Assembly: GCF_019145205.1 (NCBI RefSeq)
Contig: NZ_JAHSTT010000008.1
Span: 186,001 to 250,000, forward strand
DNA from: Pseudomonas khavaziana
Lineage (GTDB): Bacteria; Pseudomonadota; Gammaproteobacteria; Pseudomonadales; Pseudomonadaceae
Reading direction: 5' to 3'
Length of the DNA: 64,000 bases
The translations under genes and the position numbers were made by a program. The notes under the pieces are model-generated. The model was not told the origin of the DNA. It made no database searches and worked only from the letters and a program-made list of their open reading frames with translations. Positions 51,734 to 60,016 of the stretch are shown in pieces. How positions within the stretch are numbered: the first letter of the stretch is position 1; each line of letters begins with the position of its first letter.

Positions 51734-52540
51734 ATGCCTGACATGATCCCAGATGATGATTGTCGGAACACCCGAGCCACCCGTGAGCTGGTGCTGCGCC
51801 ATCACCTGTGCTGGCGCCATCGCGATCTGGACGGCGTAATGGGTTACTACCACCCCGAGATCCAGTACCACGATTTCTTCCAGAACCGCGTGGTGGGTTA
51901 CGCCGAGCTGCGCGAGTACCTGCAGGCCAGCATGCCCCGTCAAGCGCAGGAGGCGATTGAACACACCGATCGTATCCGTGCCGATGACGACACCGCGTTC
52001 ATCCAGTACCGCATCACTTTGCGTGGCGGTCAGGGCCTGGTGTCGTTTCGCACCAGCGAAGCCATCACCGTGCGCGACGGGTTGATCTGGCGGGTCAATG
52101 AATATGCATCCCTGGTGCATGAGCCGGCCCAATCCATGCGGCCCACGGTCAGTCGCCTGGGCTTGTCGCCCCAGCAATTGGGACATATGGCGAATGACCT
52201 GCAGCAATACTTTGAAACCAGGCAACCCTATCTGGACCCGGAGCTGGACCTGCAACGGGTCGCGAAGGAGTGTGGCTACAGCCGCAATCAGATTTCCTAC
52301 CTGCTCAATCAGGTGCTTGGCCAAAGCTTCTACCGTTACGTCAATCAGGCGCGGCTCCAGCATTTATTGGCCGCACTGGACGGTGCCACTGCTCCTTTGA
52401 AAGTCGATGACCTGGCCTTTGCCGCCGGGTTTAATTCACTCTCGGCGTTCTACAGTGCTTTCCGCCAGCACACCGGCCAATCGCCCAAGGCTTACGTCAA
52501 ACAAATTTCCCTGCGTGCACGCGCGCAAGACAGCCCCTGA
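51734..52540 (+). CDS. AraC-type regulator with an N-terminal SnoaL/NTF2-like domain
   Basis: The 268-residue product begins with a SnoaL/NTF2-like domain of about 130 residues (LVLRHHLCWRHRDLDGVMGYYHPEIQYHDFF, YAELREYLQASM, SEAITVRDGLIWRVNEY). An AraC-type double HTH follows (LDLQRVAKECGYSRNQISYLLNQVLGQSFYRYVNQARLQHLL, and VDDLAFAAGFNSLSAFYSAFRQHTGQSPKAYV). The NTF2-like fold would be the ligand pocket instead of the usual cupin. It precedes the FAD oxidoreductase gene on the same strand and probably controls the oxidase-cupin-binding-protein genes. The ribosome-binding site is weak. The 256 bp before it (51478-51733) contain no gene. Confidence 0.88.
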   Translation: MPDMIPDDDCRNTRATRELVLRHHLCWRHRDLDGVMGYYHPEIQYHDFFQNRVVGYAELREYLQASMPRQAQEAIEHTDRIRADDDTAFIQYRITLRGGQGLVSFRTSEAITVRDGLIWRVNEYASLVHEPAQSMRPTVSRLGLSPQQLGHMANDLQQYFETRQPYLDPELDLQRVAKECGYSRNQISYLLNQVLGQSFYRYVNQARLQHLLAALDGATAPLKVDDLAFAAGFNSLSAFYSAFRQHTGQSPKAYVKQISLRARAQDSP

Positions 52541-52589
52541 CGCCGCGCTCTAGGATCGACCCTATCGAAACGAGGTAGGGGCACCTGGC

Positions 52590-53996
52590 ATGCCGGCATG
52601 GCGCAATATCAGTCTATGGATGGACCAACTGGACGACCCGCTGGAGGCGCGGCCGTGTCTGGAGCATGACTTGGATGTCAATGTGGCGATCATCGGCGCC
52701 GGCTATACCGGCCTATGGACCGCCTATTACCTTAAACGCCAGGCTCCGGAGCTGAAGATCGCCATCATTGAGGCGCAGACCGCCGGCTTTGGCGCATCCG
52801 GGCGCAACGGTGGCTGGCTGATGGGCAATCTGCTGGGCGAGGACCGCCTGCTGGCCGGCCTCGCTCCGGAGCAACGGCGCGCTTCGTTTGACCTGCTGCA
52901 CGGCATTCCTGATGAGGTAGCGCAGGTGTTGGCCCGCGAAGGTATCGACTGCGACTACCGCAAAGGTGGCGCGCTGTATTGCGCCGCACGCTACCCCGAG
53001 CAGGAGGGCAGCCTGCGCCGGTACCTGGACAAGCTGTATGCCCAGGGCCTTACCGAAGATGATTACCGCTGGCTCAGCCCGCAGCAGTTGGCCGAGCAGA
53101 TTCGTATCGCCAAGCCCTATGGCGGTATCTATGCACCCCATGTCGCGACCATCAACCCGGCCAAGCTGGTGCGCGGCCTGGCGCGGGCCGTTGAAAGCCT
53201 CGGCGTGAGCATCTACGAGAACAGCTCGGTGACCCATTGGCAATCCGGCAGCCTGCGCACGGCCAAGGCCAGTGTGCGTGCCGCCTGGGTAGTGCCGGCA
53301 GTGGAGGGTTACGCCAATACCTTGCCGCTCCTGGGCCGTTACCAGTTGCCAGTACAGAGCCTGATCGTCGCCACCGAACCCTTGCCCGCCAGCACGTGGG
53401 ATGAAATCGGCCTCAACCGGGGCCAGGCATTTGGCGAGAGCAGCCGACAAGTCACCTACGGCCAGCGCACGGCCGACAATCGCTTAGTGTTCGGCGCCCG
53501 CGGCGGCTATCAATTTGCCGGTAAGTTGCGCCACAACTTTGATCTCACCGACAGCGAAGTGCAGCTGCGTCGCTACCTGTTTGGCGAACTCTTCCCACAG
53601 CTGAAGAAGGTAAGGATTACCCATTCCTGGGGCGGCAACCTCGGCATGTCGCGCAATTTCCGTCCGCACATGCTCTGCGACCATAAAACCGGCGTTGCGC
53701 TTTCCGGCGGCTATGGCGGGGAGGGCGTAGGCGCCACCAACCTTGGCGGCCGCACCCTGGCCGATCTGATTCTGGGCCTTGATACGCCCCTGACCCGTCA
53801 ACCCTGGGTGATTCGCGAACGCGGCCTGCAAGCCCTCAAGGCCTGGGAGCCCGAGCCGTGCCGTTGGCTGGGCTATAACGCGATCATCCGCAGCTTTGTC
53901 CATGAGGACCAGGTATTGGCCAACCCCAATACCGCGCCCTGGCGCCGCAGGTTGGCGACCGGCGTCGCCGGGTTCATGGAAGGCTTCATGCACTAA
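52590..53996 (+). CDS. FAD-dependent oxidoreductase (DAO/PuuB-like)
   Basis: The 468-residue product has the dinucleotide motif VAIIGAGYTGLWTAYYL near residues 32-48, followed by EAQTAGFGASGRNGGWLMG and the C-terminal GYGGEGVGATNLGGRTLADLI. This is the D-amino-acid oxidase fold as in PuuB and other gamma-glutamyl-polyamine or amine oxidases. It would oxidise an amine at the cytoplasmic side, giving an aldehyde and reduced FAD or H2O2. It is followed closely by a cupin gene and a polyamine-binding protein gene, which supports a polyamine-related substrate. Confidence 0.9.
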   Translation: MPAWRNISLWMDQLDDPLEARPCLEHDLDVNVAIIGAGYTGLWTAYYLKRQAPELKIAIIEAQTAGFGASGRNGGWLMGNLLGEDRLLAGLAPEQRRASFDLLHGIPDEVAQVLAREGIDCDYRKGGALYCAARYPEQEGSLRRYLDKLYAQGLTEDDYRWLSPQQLAEQIRIAKPYGGIYAPHVATINPAKLVRGLARAVESLGVSIYENSSVTHWQSGSLRTAKASVRAAWVVPAVEGYANTLPLLGRYQLPVQSLIVATEPLPASTWDEIGLNRGQAFGESSRQVTYGQRTADNRLVFGARGGYQFAGKLRHNFDLTDSEVQLRRYLFGELFPQLKKVRITHSWGGNLGMSRNFRPHMLCDHKTGVALSGGYGGEGVGATNLGGRTLADLILGLDTPLTRQPWVIRERGLQALKAWEPEPCRWLGYNAIIRSFVHEDQVLANPNTAPWRRRLATGVAGFMEGFMH

Positions 53997-54024
53997 GTCG
54001 TTCCACTCACACGGGAAACCCCCC

Positions 54025-54366
54025 ATGAGCATCACCCAATTCAAAGACGCACTGAACACCCGTCTGCCGGACTCGTCACCGGTCGCCGCGCCCCTGGGCG
54101 AGCCTATCGCCGTGGCCTCGACCTTGAGCGTGGAACGCCATGATGGGGTTGAGACCGGTATCTGGGAATGCACCCCAGGGCGCTGGCGTCGGCAGATAAA
54201 GTCCCAGGAGTTTTGCCATTTCATCCAGGGCCGCTGCACCTTCACCCCCGATAACGGTGAAACCCTTCATATACAAGCCGGCGATGCACTGATGTTGCCG
54301 GCCAACAGCACCGGCACCTGGGATATCCAGGAAACCGTGCGCAAGACCTACGTATTGATCCTGTAA
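54025..54366 (+). CDS. Cupin-domain protein (DUF861-like)
   Basis: The 113-residue product is a single cupin: GVETGIWECTPGRWRRQIKSQEFCHFIQGRCTFTPDNGETLHIQAGDALMLPANSTGTWDIQETVRKTYVLIL. The blocks match the (S)-ureidoglycine aminohydrolase-like / DUF861 cupins that accompany amine oxidase genes. It starts 29 bp after the oxidoreductase gene and is 61 bp upstream of the binding-protein gene, so it probably belongs to that operon. Enzymatic function is not established for this type. Confidence 0.85.
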   Translation: MSITQFKDALNTRLPDSSPVAAPLGEPIAVASTLSVERHDGVETGIWECTPGRWRRQIKSQEFCHFIQGRCTFTPDNGETLHIQAGDALMLPANSTGTWDIQETVRKTYVLIL

Positions 54367-54426
54367 CGCTTTGATCCTTGATCGCCTGCCATAACAACAG
54401 CCCTAAAACCGCCAGGAAATCGAACC

Positions 54427-55506
54427 ATGAAAGCCATTGCCCTGTTGCCCTTGATGTTGCTGGCCTCCGTCAGCCAGGCCGCCGAGACCGTGAAGATCTA
54501 CAACTGGTCGGACTACATCGCCCCGGACACCACCAAGAACTTCCAGAAAGACACCGGCATCGGTTTCACCTACGACCTGTACGACAGCAACGAAACCCTC
54601 GACGGCAAGTTGATGACCGGCAAATCCGGTTACGACGTGGTGTTTCCGTCCAACCATTTCATGGCCCGTCAAATCCAGGGCGGCGCCCTGAAAAAACTCG
54701 ACAAGCGCCAGTTGCCGAACTGGAAGAACCTCAACCCGGTGCTGCTCAAGGCCGTGGAAAACAACGACCCGGGCAACGAGCATGGGTTCCCATACCTGTG
54801 GGGTAGCACCGGCATTGGCTACAACATCGACAAGGTCAAGGCCGTATTGGGCGATAACGCGCCGGTGGATTCCTGGGACCTGATTTTCAAGCCGGAAAAC
54901 ATGGCCAAGCTGCAAAAATGTGGCGTGGCCATCCTCGACAACGGCCCGGAGCTGCTGCCGGCAGCGCTGAACTACCTGGGCTTGCCGCACCACAGCAAAA
55001 AGCCCGAGGACTACAAAAAGGCCGAAGACCTGCTGATGAAAGTGCGGCCTTATGTGGCGTATTTCCACTCCTCGAAATACACCGCCGACCTGGCCAATGG
55101 CGATATCTGCGTGGCCGTCGGTTTTTCCGGCGACATCCTGCAGGCCGAAAGCCGCGCCAGGGAAGCCAAGAACGGTGTGAAGATCGGCTACAACATTCCC
55201 AAGGAAGGCGCGGCCATCTGGTTCGATATGGTCGCCATGCCCGCCGACGCGCCCGATGAAAAAGCCGGCTATGCCTTCATGAATTACCTGCTGCGCCCGG
55301 AGGTGATGGCCAGCATCACCAACTACGTGCACTACGCCAACGGCAACGCGGCGGCCGACAGCCTGGTTGACCCGGCGATCAAGGCGGACACCAAGGTGTA
55401 TCCGAGCCCGGATATGATGGGCAAGTTGTTCGCTTTGGAAGCCATGCCGTTGAAGATTGATCGGATTCGCACGCGAGTGTGGAATACCATTCGCACGGGG
55501 CGCTGA
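54427..55506 (+). CDS. Polyamine ABC-transporter-type substrate-binding protein (PotF-like, copy B)
   Basis: The 359-residue product has a signal peptide (IALLPLMLLASVSQAA) and PotF-family blocks VKIYNWSDYIAPDTTKNFQKDTGI, FTYDLYDSNETLDGKLMTGKSGYDVVFPS, FPYLWGSTGIGYN, VDSWDLIFKPENMAKLQKCGVAILD and YFHSSKYTADLANGDICVAVGFSGD. It resembles copy A at 30118-31218 throughout. It should bind a polyamine in the periplasm. There are no permease or ATPase genes beside it. A good terminator follows, so the AraC-oxidase-cupin-binding-protein run probably ends here. Confidence 0.93.
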   Translation: MKAIALLPLMLLASVSQAAETVKIYNWSDYIAPDTTKNFQKDTGIGFTYDLYDSNETLDGKLMTGKSGYDVVFPSNHFMARQIQGGALKKLDKRQLPNWKNLNPVLLKAVENNDPGNEHGFPYLWGSTGIGYNIDKVKAVLGDNAPVDSWDLIFKPENMAKLQKCGVAILDNGPELLPAALNYLGLPHHSKKPEDYKKAEDLLMKVRPYVAYFHSSKYTADLANGDICVAVGFSGDILQAESRAREAKNGVKIGYNIPKEGAAIWFDMVAMPADAPDEKAGYAFMNYLLRPEVMASITNYVHYANGNAAADSLVDPAIKADTKVYPSPDMMGKLFALEAMPLKIDRIRTRVWNTIRTGR

Positions 55507-55515
55507 TTAAGTAGG

Positions 55516-55542
55516 CTGGCTTACGCTGTAAGCCAGTCTTTT
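55516..55542 (+). terminator. Rho-independent terminator after the binding-protein gene
   Basis: CTGGCTTAC (55516-55524) pairs with GTAAGCCAG (55528-55536) across a three-base loop, and TCTTTT follows. The position, ten bases after the stop, fits termination of the oxidase operon. Confidence 0.88.
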
Positions 55543-55716
55543 GCATATCCATTGGCAGGCATTAACCGCCGAATGCACTTGAATAGATAATGACGTCATA
55601 TTTAAGACATTTGATGTCAAATATTACGCATGGAAAGTGTTGTTTGCAGTGTGAGAGATTTCGGTCCGCTGCATGTAACACATTCACATAAACGCATTAT
55701 CTAAAAGGTGATTTAA

Positions 55717-56184
55717 ATGTCCTCCATACAAAGCCTTCCAGCAGGTGGCACGTGGACCCAGCCAGAAAATAGCCCTCCCGTCTTGCGCGGTACAGACCAG
55801 CGCGAGAGCCTGGAAGCCCAGCGCGGCGAGCCCTCAGTGCTAATTGGCGGCGGCGGCGCCGACCAGCTGGTGGGCCGGCAGGGTGAAAATACATTCAAAT
55901 ATGAGCACAGCACCGACTCCCTCAGTGATGATCCGGACACAATCTTGAACTTCAATCCAAAGGAAGACGAGATCGATGTGTCATTGGTACTAAAAGATCA
56001 CAATATATCGGCCATCAACATTCAACCGGGTCCACCCGTGGACGTCGGTGACGTGCAGTTGAGTCATGAGTTTGGCGTGAGTACCTTGAATATCAAAGTC
56101 ACCCCTGAGGGCCCGAACTTTTCTGTGCGCGTTGACGGTGTCAATCTATTGCCGGAGCACATTAATTTCTTTCATTCGGATTGA
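55717..56184 (+). CDS. Small protein with a serralysin-type RTX / peptidase M10 C-terminal domain only
   Basis: The 155-residue product lacks a protease domain. Residues 44-90 align without gaps to AprA residues 371-417: GGGGADQL is identical, then LVGRQGENTFKYEHSTDSLSDDPDTILNFNPKEDEIDVS matches the AprA segment in about half its positions. This is the RTX beta-roll end plus M10-C region that AprA uses for type I secretion. The N-terminal 43 residues are Pro/Gly-rich and not recognised. It has no Sec signal peptide, so if secreted it would use a type I system such as AprDEF. AAGGTGAT precedes ATG 55717. It converges with the LuxR gene, stops two bases apart. Confidence 0.82.
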   Translation: MSSIQSLPAGGTWTQPENSPPVLRGTDQRESLEAQRGEPSVLIGGGGADQLVGRQGENTFKYEHSTDSLSDDPDTILNFNPKEDEIDVSLVLKDHNISAINIQPGPPVDVGDVQLSHEFGVSTLNIKVTPEGPNFSVRVDGVNLLPEHINFFHSD

Positions 56185-56186
56185 AC

Positions 56187-56972
56187 CTACGGATTATCCA
56201 GATCGTGCCCCAATGATTGGATGAATAATGAAAACAACTCGGGCTGGGACGAGATGTCCAGCTTGGCGTACAAATGCCTACGATGCACTTTCACCGTGTC
56301 CGGCGAGATCTTGAGGCGTTCGGCCATGGCCTTGGAAGAAAAACCGCGCAATACCAGGCGGGCGATTTCCAGTTCGCGGTCCGAGAGCACACCACTGCCA
56401 AAGTGGCTCAATGCGTCTCGGATCTGGCTGTCCATCGCCGGAGCCCGCTGAGTACTTTGTTGCCAGTGCTGCTGCATCAGCGGCAGCACCCAGGCCGCCA
56501 GCGTGGTCAACAGCCCGGTCTCTTCGAAGCTGAAGCGCCGCTGCATACCCAGTGACAGTGAGAGCGTGCCCGCGCCGGGCAATTGCAGGATAAATTGCAC
56601 CTCGTCTTCCAGCACGTTGTCGTGGAAGTAGTTGAGGAAGTACTCACTCTGACGGAAATGGTCCGGCGCCACTTCCTCCAGGCGGTAAACGCCGCTGGCA
56701 TAGTGCTCGCGGCACGCCTGGTAAAACGGATCGAGCAGGTACAGGCCATTGAGGTACACCAGCATCGAAGCCGGTTTGCTGCTGGGTTGGGCGTCGTACT
56801 CCTCCAGGGCCTGGGGCGGGCCATCCAGCGGGTAGAAAATCGCCAGGGCGTTATCGAAGGGCAGGCATTGGTGCAGCAACAGCACCAGCTGTTTCCAGAA
56901 CCGCTCGGTGCCGATCTGTGACAGGGTGCGGCCCAACCCCGCGTGCATGCCGATTTCCCTGAACAGATGCAT
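56187..56972 (-). CDS. LuxR-family transcriptional regulator (copy B)
   Basis: The ~261-residue product has an N-terminal sensory region (FWKQLVLLLHQCLPFDNALAIFY, GLYLLDPFYQACREHYASGVYRLEEVAPDHF, EYFLNYFHDNVLEDEVQFIL) and a LuxR HTH (LSDRELEIARLVLRGFSSKAMAERL, SPDTVKVHRRHLYAKLD). It matches copy A (22811-23605) over the whole length. The start at 56972 follows GGAGCCAGG; the frame continues far upstream without domains. It is divergent from the amino-acid permease gene, and the P1 peptidase follows that. It probably regulates these genes. Confidence 0.88.
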   Translation of the reverse strand: MHLFREIGMHAGLGRTLSQIGTERFWKQLVLLLHQCLPFDNALAIFYPLDGPPQALEEYDAQPSSKPASMLVYLNGLYLLDPFYQACREHYASGVYRLEEVAPDHFRQSEYFLNYFHDNVLEDEVQFILQLPGAGTLSLSLGMQRRFSFEETGLLTTLAAWVLPLMQQHWQQSTQRAPAMDSQIRDALSHFGSGVLSDRELEIARLVLRGFSSKAMAERLKISPDTVKVHRRHLYAKLDISSQPELFSLFIQSLGHDLDNP

Positions 56973-57096
56973 GTACCTGGCTCCATCATCGAAATATCGG
57001 CCAAGAGTTCGGCTTTTAGCGGGCATCGTCAAGGGGAGTACGCCAATAGGGGAATTGGCTGATAGATCCAGGGCCGATAACGTCGCAGTCATCCAA

Positions 57097-57112
57097 CGGG
57101 AAGCATATCCCG
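57097..57112. promoter_or_regulatory. Small dyad upstream of the permease gene
   Basis: CGGGA-AGCATA-TCCCG lies 59 bp before the permease start, within the divergent region between the LuxR and permease genes. It could be an operator for the LuxR protein. The arms are only five bases, so it may be chance. Confidence 0.35.
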
Positions 57113-57170
57113 CAAAAACATCATTTTTCGTTTCTGCCTCACACCAAAAACAACGACAGAGGATAACGAT

Positions 57171-58535
57171 ATGAGCGCTTCTCCCGCGCCCGATGGCGTG
57201 CTCAAGCCCACCCTGAGCGTCTTTGATGTAGTGGCCATTACCGTTTCCGCGGTAACGCCGGCCAGTTCCGTATTCGTGATCGCCCCGTTTGCCATCCAGC
57301 AGGCGGGCAGCGGCGTGTTCCTCGCTTTTGTGATGGCCGCGTTGCTCGCACTGATGTTCGCCTTCTGTTACGCGGAACTGGGCCGCGCCCATAACAGCGC
57401 TGGTGGCGAGTATGTGTATGCCAAGCGGGTGTTTGGCGGCATGGCCGGCTACGCGACGTTCCTGACCGTGCTGGTGATGTTGTTGTTTATCCCGCCGGTG
57501 CTGGCAACGGGGGCGGCGACTTACCTGAATAATGCCCTGGGCACGAACTTCGATTCACAGACCGTCGCCCTGGTGATCGTGGTATCCAGCTACGCCCTGG
57601 GTATTCTCAATATAAAGCTCAATGCCTGGATCACTGGCACGTGCCTGCTGTTGGAAGTGGCGGCCCTGCTGGTGATCGTGGTGATCGGCTTCGGCAACCC
57701 GGTACAACCGGCCAGTGTGTTGTTCCAGCCGCAGATCGTCGAAAACGGCGTGTTGCACCTGGCGCCCTGGGCCCTGGTAATCGGCGCGGTTGGCATCGGC
57801 CTGTTCTCGTTCAATGGCTACGGCCCGGCGGTGTTGCTGGCCGAAGACATGAAATGCGGCGGCAAGGGCGTACACAAGGCGGTGTTGTGGTCCCTGGGCC
57901 TGGTGGTGGTGATCGAACTGGTGCCGATCACGGCATTGTTGATTGGGGCGCCGTCCCTGAGCGCGATGATCAGCAGCCCCGACCCCATCGGTTACCTGTT
58001 GACCAGCCACGGCAATGAAACCCTGTCGCGGCTGGTCAGTGCCGGGATCTTCCTGTCGGTGTTCAATGCCATTGTCGCCATCGTCATCCAGATTGGCCGG
58101 GTGGTGTTCAGCAGCGGTCGCGATGCGTTGTGGACGCCGAGCATCAACAAACTGTTCACGCGTATTCACCCGCGCTGGGATTCGCCGTGGCTGGCGACTC
58201 TGTTCCTGGCGATTCCTTCGGCGCTGTTGAGTTTCAGCTCGAACCTGGCCGACCTGACTTCGTTCAGCGTCTTGCTGATCATGCTGGTGTACCTGGTGGT
58301 GGCGCTGAGTGCGCTGATGAGCCGGGTACTGTTGCGTGATCGCGAGCATCCCTATCGCATGCCGTTGTGGCCGTTGCCGGCCTTGCTGGCGGTGCTCGGC
58401 GCGGGGTACCTGTTGGTGACCTTGATCCTTGAGGCATCGGTGCGCGACATCATGATCATCATCGGCTTGCTGGCCCTGTCGGTGATTCTGTATTGCATCA
58501 GTGGCCGGTTGAGCCCGGCGTTCCAGAAACTGTAA
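57171..58535 (+). CDS. APC-family amino acid/polyamine permease
   Basis: The 454-residue product has about 12 membrane segments and the APC signature region near the first helix (LSVFDVVAITVSAVTPASSVFVIAP). Later blocks include FAFCYAELGRAHNSAGGEYVYAKRVFGG and FSFNGYGPAVLLAEDMKCGGKGVHKAVLW. AGAGGATAACGAT precedes the ATG. It should take up an amino acid, a small peptide or an amine by proton or sodium symport. The P1 peptidase gene follows almost directly (its ribosome-binding site overlaps this stop), so transported compounds are probably split by it. Confidence 0.92.
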   Translation: MSASPAPDGVLKPTLSVFDVVAITVSAVTPASSVFVIAPFAIQQAGSGVFLAFVMAALLALMFAFCYAELGRAHNSAGGEYVYAKRVFGGMAGYATFLTVLVMLLFIPPVLATGAATYLNNALGTNFDSQTVALVIVVSSYALGILNIKLNAWITGTCLLLEVAALLVIVVIGFGNPVQPASVLFQPQIVENGVLHLAPWALVIGAVGIGLFSFNGYGPAVLLAEDMKCGGKGVHKAVLWSLGLVVVIELVPITALLIGAPSLSAMISSPDPIGYLLTSHGNETLSRLVSAGIFLSVFNAIVAIVIQIGRVVFSSGRDALWTPSINKLFTRIHPRWDSPWLATLFLAIPSALLSFSSNLADLTSFSVLLIMLVYLVVALSALMSRVLLRDREHPYRMPLWPLPALLAVLGAGYLLVTLILEASVRDIMIIIGLLALSVILYCISGRLSPAFQKL

Positions 58536-58544
58536 GGAGTGGGT

Positions 58545-59648
58545 ATGCGAGCACGTCAATTGGGCATCACGTTGGGGCTGGGCACGCCCGGCGAATTGAA
58601 TGCCATCACCGATGTTCCCGGGGTTCGCGTGGGTCACACCACGCTCAAGGCAGAGATCGACGGCAAGCAGGTGCGAACCGGGGTCACGCTGATCCAACCG
58701 CGCGCCGGGGAGACGCGGCACCAACCTTGTTTCGCCGGTTACCACGTGCTCAATGGCAACGGCGACGCCACCGGCCTTGAGTGGATCAGCGAGGCGGGGC
58801 TGTTGACCACGCCGATGGCGATTACCAACACCCACAGCATCGGCATTGTGCGTGACACCTTGATCGCCCTGGAGCGCGAGCGCCTGGCGGACCCTGCGGT
58901 GTACTGGTGCATGCCGGTGGTCATGGAAACCTACGACGGCTTGCTCAACGATATCTGGGGCCAGCACGTACAACCTGAGCATGTACGCCAGGCCCTGGAA
59001 AACGCTGAAAGCGGCCCGGTGCAGGAGGGCTCGGTGGGCGGCGGCACCGGCATGATCTGCCATGAGTTCAAGGGCGGTATCGGCACGGCGTCACGGCGTT
59101 TACCGGCGGAGCAGGGCGGCTGGACAGTCGGCGTGCTGGTGCAGGCCAACCATGGCAAGCGCCAGGAGCTGCGGGTCGATGGTTATCCAGTGGGGCGCCA
59201 CTTGATGGATATTGCCTCGCCTTTCGCCGAGCAGGGTACGCCTGGCATGGGGTCTATCGTGGTGATTATCGCCACCGACGCACCCTTGCTGCCCCACCAA
59301 TGCCAGCGCCTGGCACAGCGTGCATCCATTGGCATCGCGCGCACCGGGGGTGGCACCGAGGATTCCAGTGGCGACCTGTTTTTAGCCTTTGCCACCGGTA
59401 ACCAGGATTTGCCGCCGGCAGACTACGGGCGTAGAGACCTGCCATTGCAAACGGCGCTGCACATGGTCAATAACGATCATATCTCGCCGCTGTTCAGCGC
59501 TGCGGCCGAGGCGGTGGAAGAGGCGATCATCAACGCGATACTGGCGGGCGAAAACATGAGCACGCAAGAGGGCGTCAGGGTGCCTGGGCTGACCGGCGAG
59601 ACGCTCTTTGAAGCATTGCACAAGTGCGGGTGGTGTATGTCCCGGTAA
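58545..59648 (+). CDS. P1-family peptidase (DmpA type, copy B)
   Basis: The 367-residue product is a close paralogue of the enzyme at 21711-22820, with the same blocks (NAITDVPGVRVGHTTL, NGNGDATGLEW, NTHSIGIVRD, CHEFKGGIGTASR) and the predicted nucleophile Ser237 in GMGSIVV. ATG 58545 is preceded by AAGGAG with a five-base spacer. Translation probably follows that of the permease directly. It would cleave N-terminal residues from peptides or amides brought in by the permease. Copy A has lost or never had an adjacent permease. Confidence 0.93.
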   Translation: MRARQLGITLGLGTPGELNAITDVPGVRVGHTTLKAEIDGKQVRTGVTLIQPRAGETRHQPCFAGYHVLNGNGDATGLEWISEAGLLTTPMAITNTHSIGIVRDTLIALERERLADPAVYWCMPVVMETYDGLLNDIWGQHVQPEHVRQALENAESGPVQEGSVGGGTGMICHEFKGGIGTASRRLPAEQGGWTVGVLVQANHGKRQELRVDGYPVGRHLMDIASPFAEQGTPGMGSIVVIIATDAPLLPHQCQRLAQRASIGIARTGGGTEDSSGDLFLAFATGNQDLPPADYGRRDLPLQTALHMVNNDHISPLFSAAAEAVEEAIINAILAGENMSTQEGVRVPGLTGETLFEALHKCGWCMSR

Positions 59649-59739
59649 TAGGGGACAACGCACTTTAATAGTGCGAATGATGGCTCTTTAATGCTGCCAT
59701 TGACACCGTGACAATATATTGGATCCATTATTCAAGTGC

Positions 59740-59766
59740 GCCGCTCAAATCGAGCGGCTTTACTGC
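59740..59766 (+). terminator. Terminator after the second P1 peptidase gene
   Basis: GCCGCTC (59740-59746) pairs with GAGCGGC (59752-59758) across five bases and is followed by TTTACTGC. It lies between the peptidase gene and the aprA promoter region. The remaining 59767-60000 has no gene I trust: the 83-codon frame starting at 59836 overlaps the aprA start and is taken as chance. Confidence 0.7.
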
Positions 59767-60000
59767 TATTTAATATTTAAATATCACGGCGTCAAACGAG
59801 GCAGCTAAAAAGCAAGGGTTCCCTGTAAACACTACGTGCGACTTACTCAAGTTGAACCTGCGTCACATTTTAGCCGTGGAAATAGTGGTGGACGAAAGAT
59901 TTCAAGTTGTGTCAGTTTTCTTACGCCTTCAAAAGAGGTGAGTGATAGGACTATCCTCGCCCGCGAGGTTCCTATCGAACAAAGACTGATGCACTTGCAA

Positions 60001-60011
60001 ACAAGGAAGTA
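60001..60011 (+). promoter_or_regulatory. RsmA/RsmE-like site over the aprA ribosome-binding site
   Basis: ACAAGGAAGTA fits the A-CANGGANG-U/A consensus of RsmA/CsrA-family binding sites and includes the Shine-Dalgarno AAGGAAG, seven bases before ATG 60017. Gac/Rsm control of exoprotease genes is established in P. fluorescens-group strains. A second CAAGGAAG is at 61950-61957, before aprD. Whether the sites are in exposed loops is not tested. Confidence 0.6.
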
Positions 60012-60016
60012 CGTTT

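Noticed and set aside
57555..59063. 502-codon open frame opposite the permease and second P1 peptidase genes
   Set aside because: It crosses two convincing genes on the other strand and has a low-complexity Gln/His/Arg composition without domain features.
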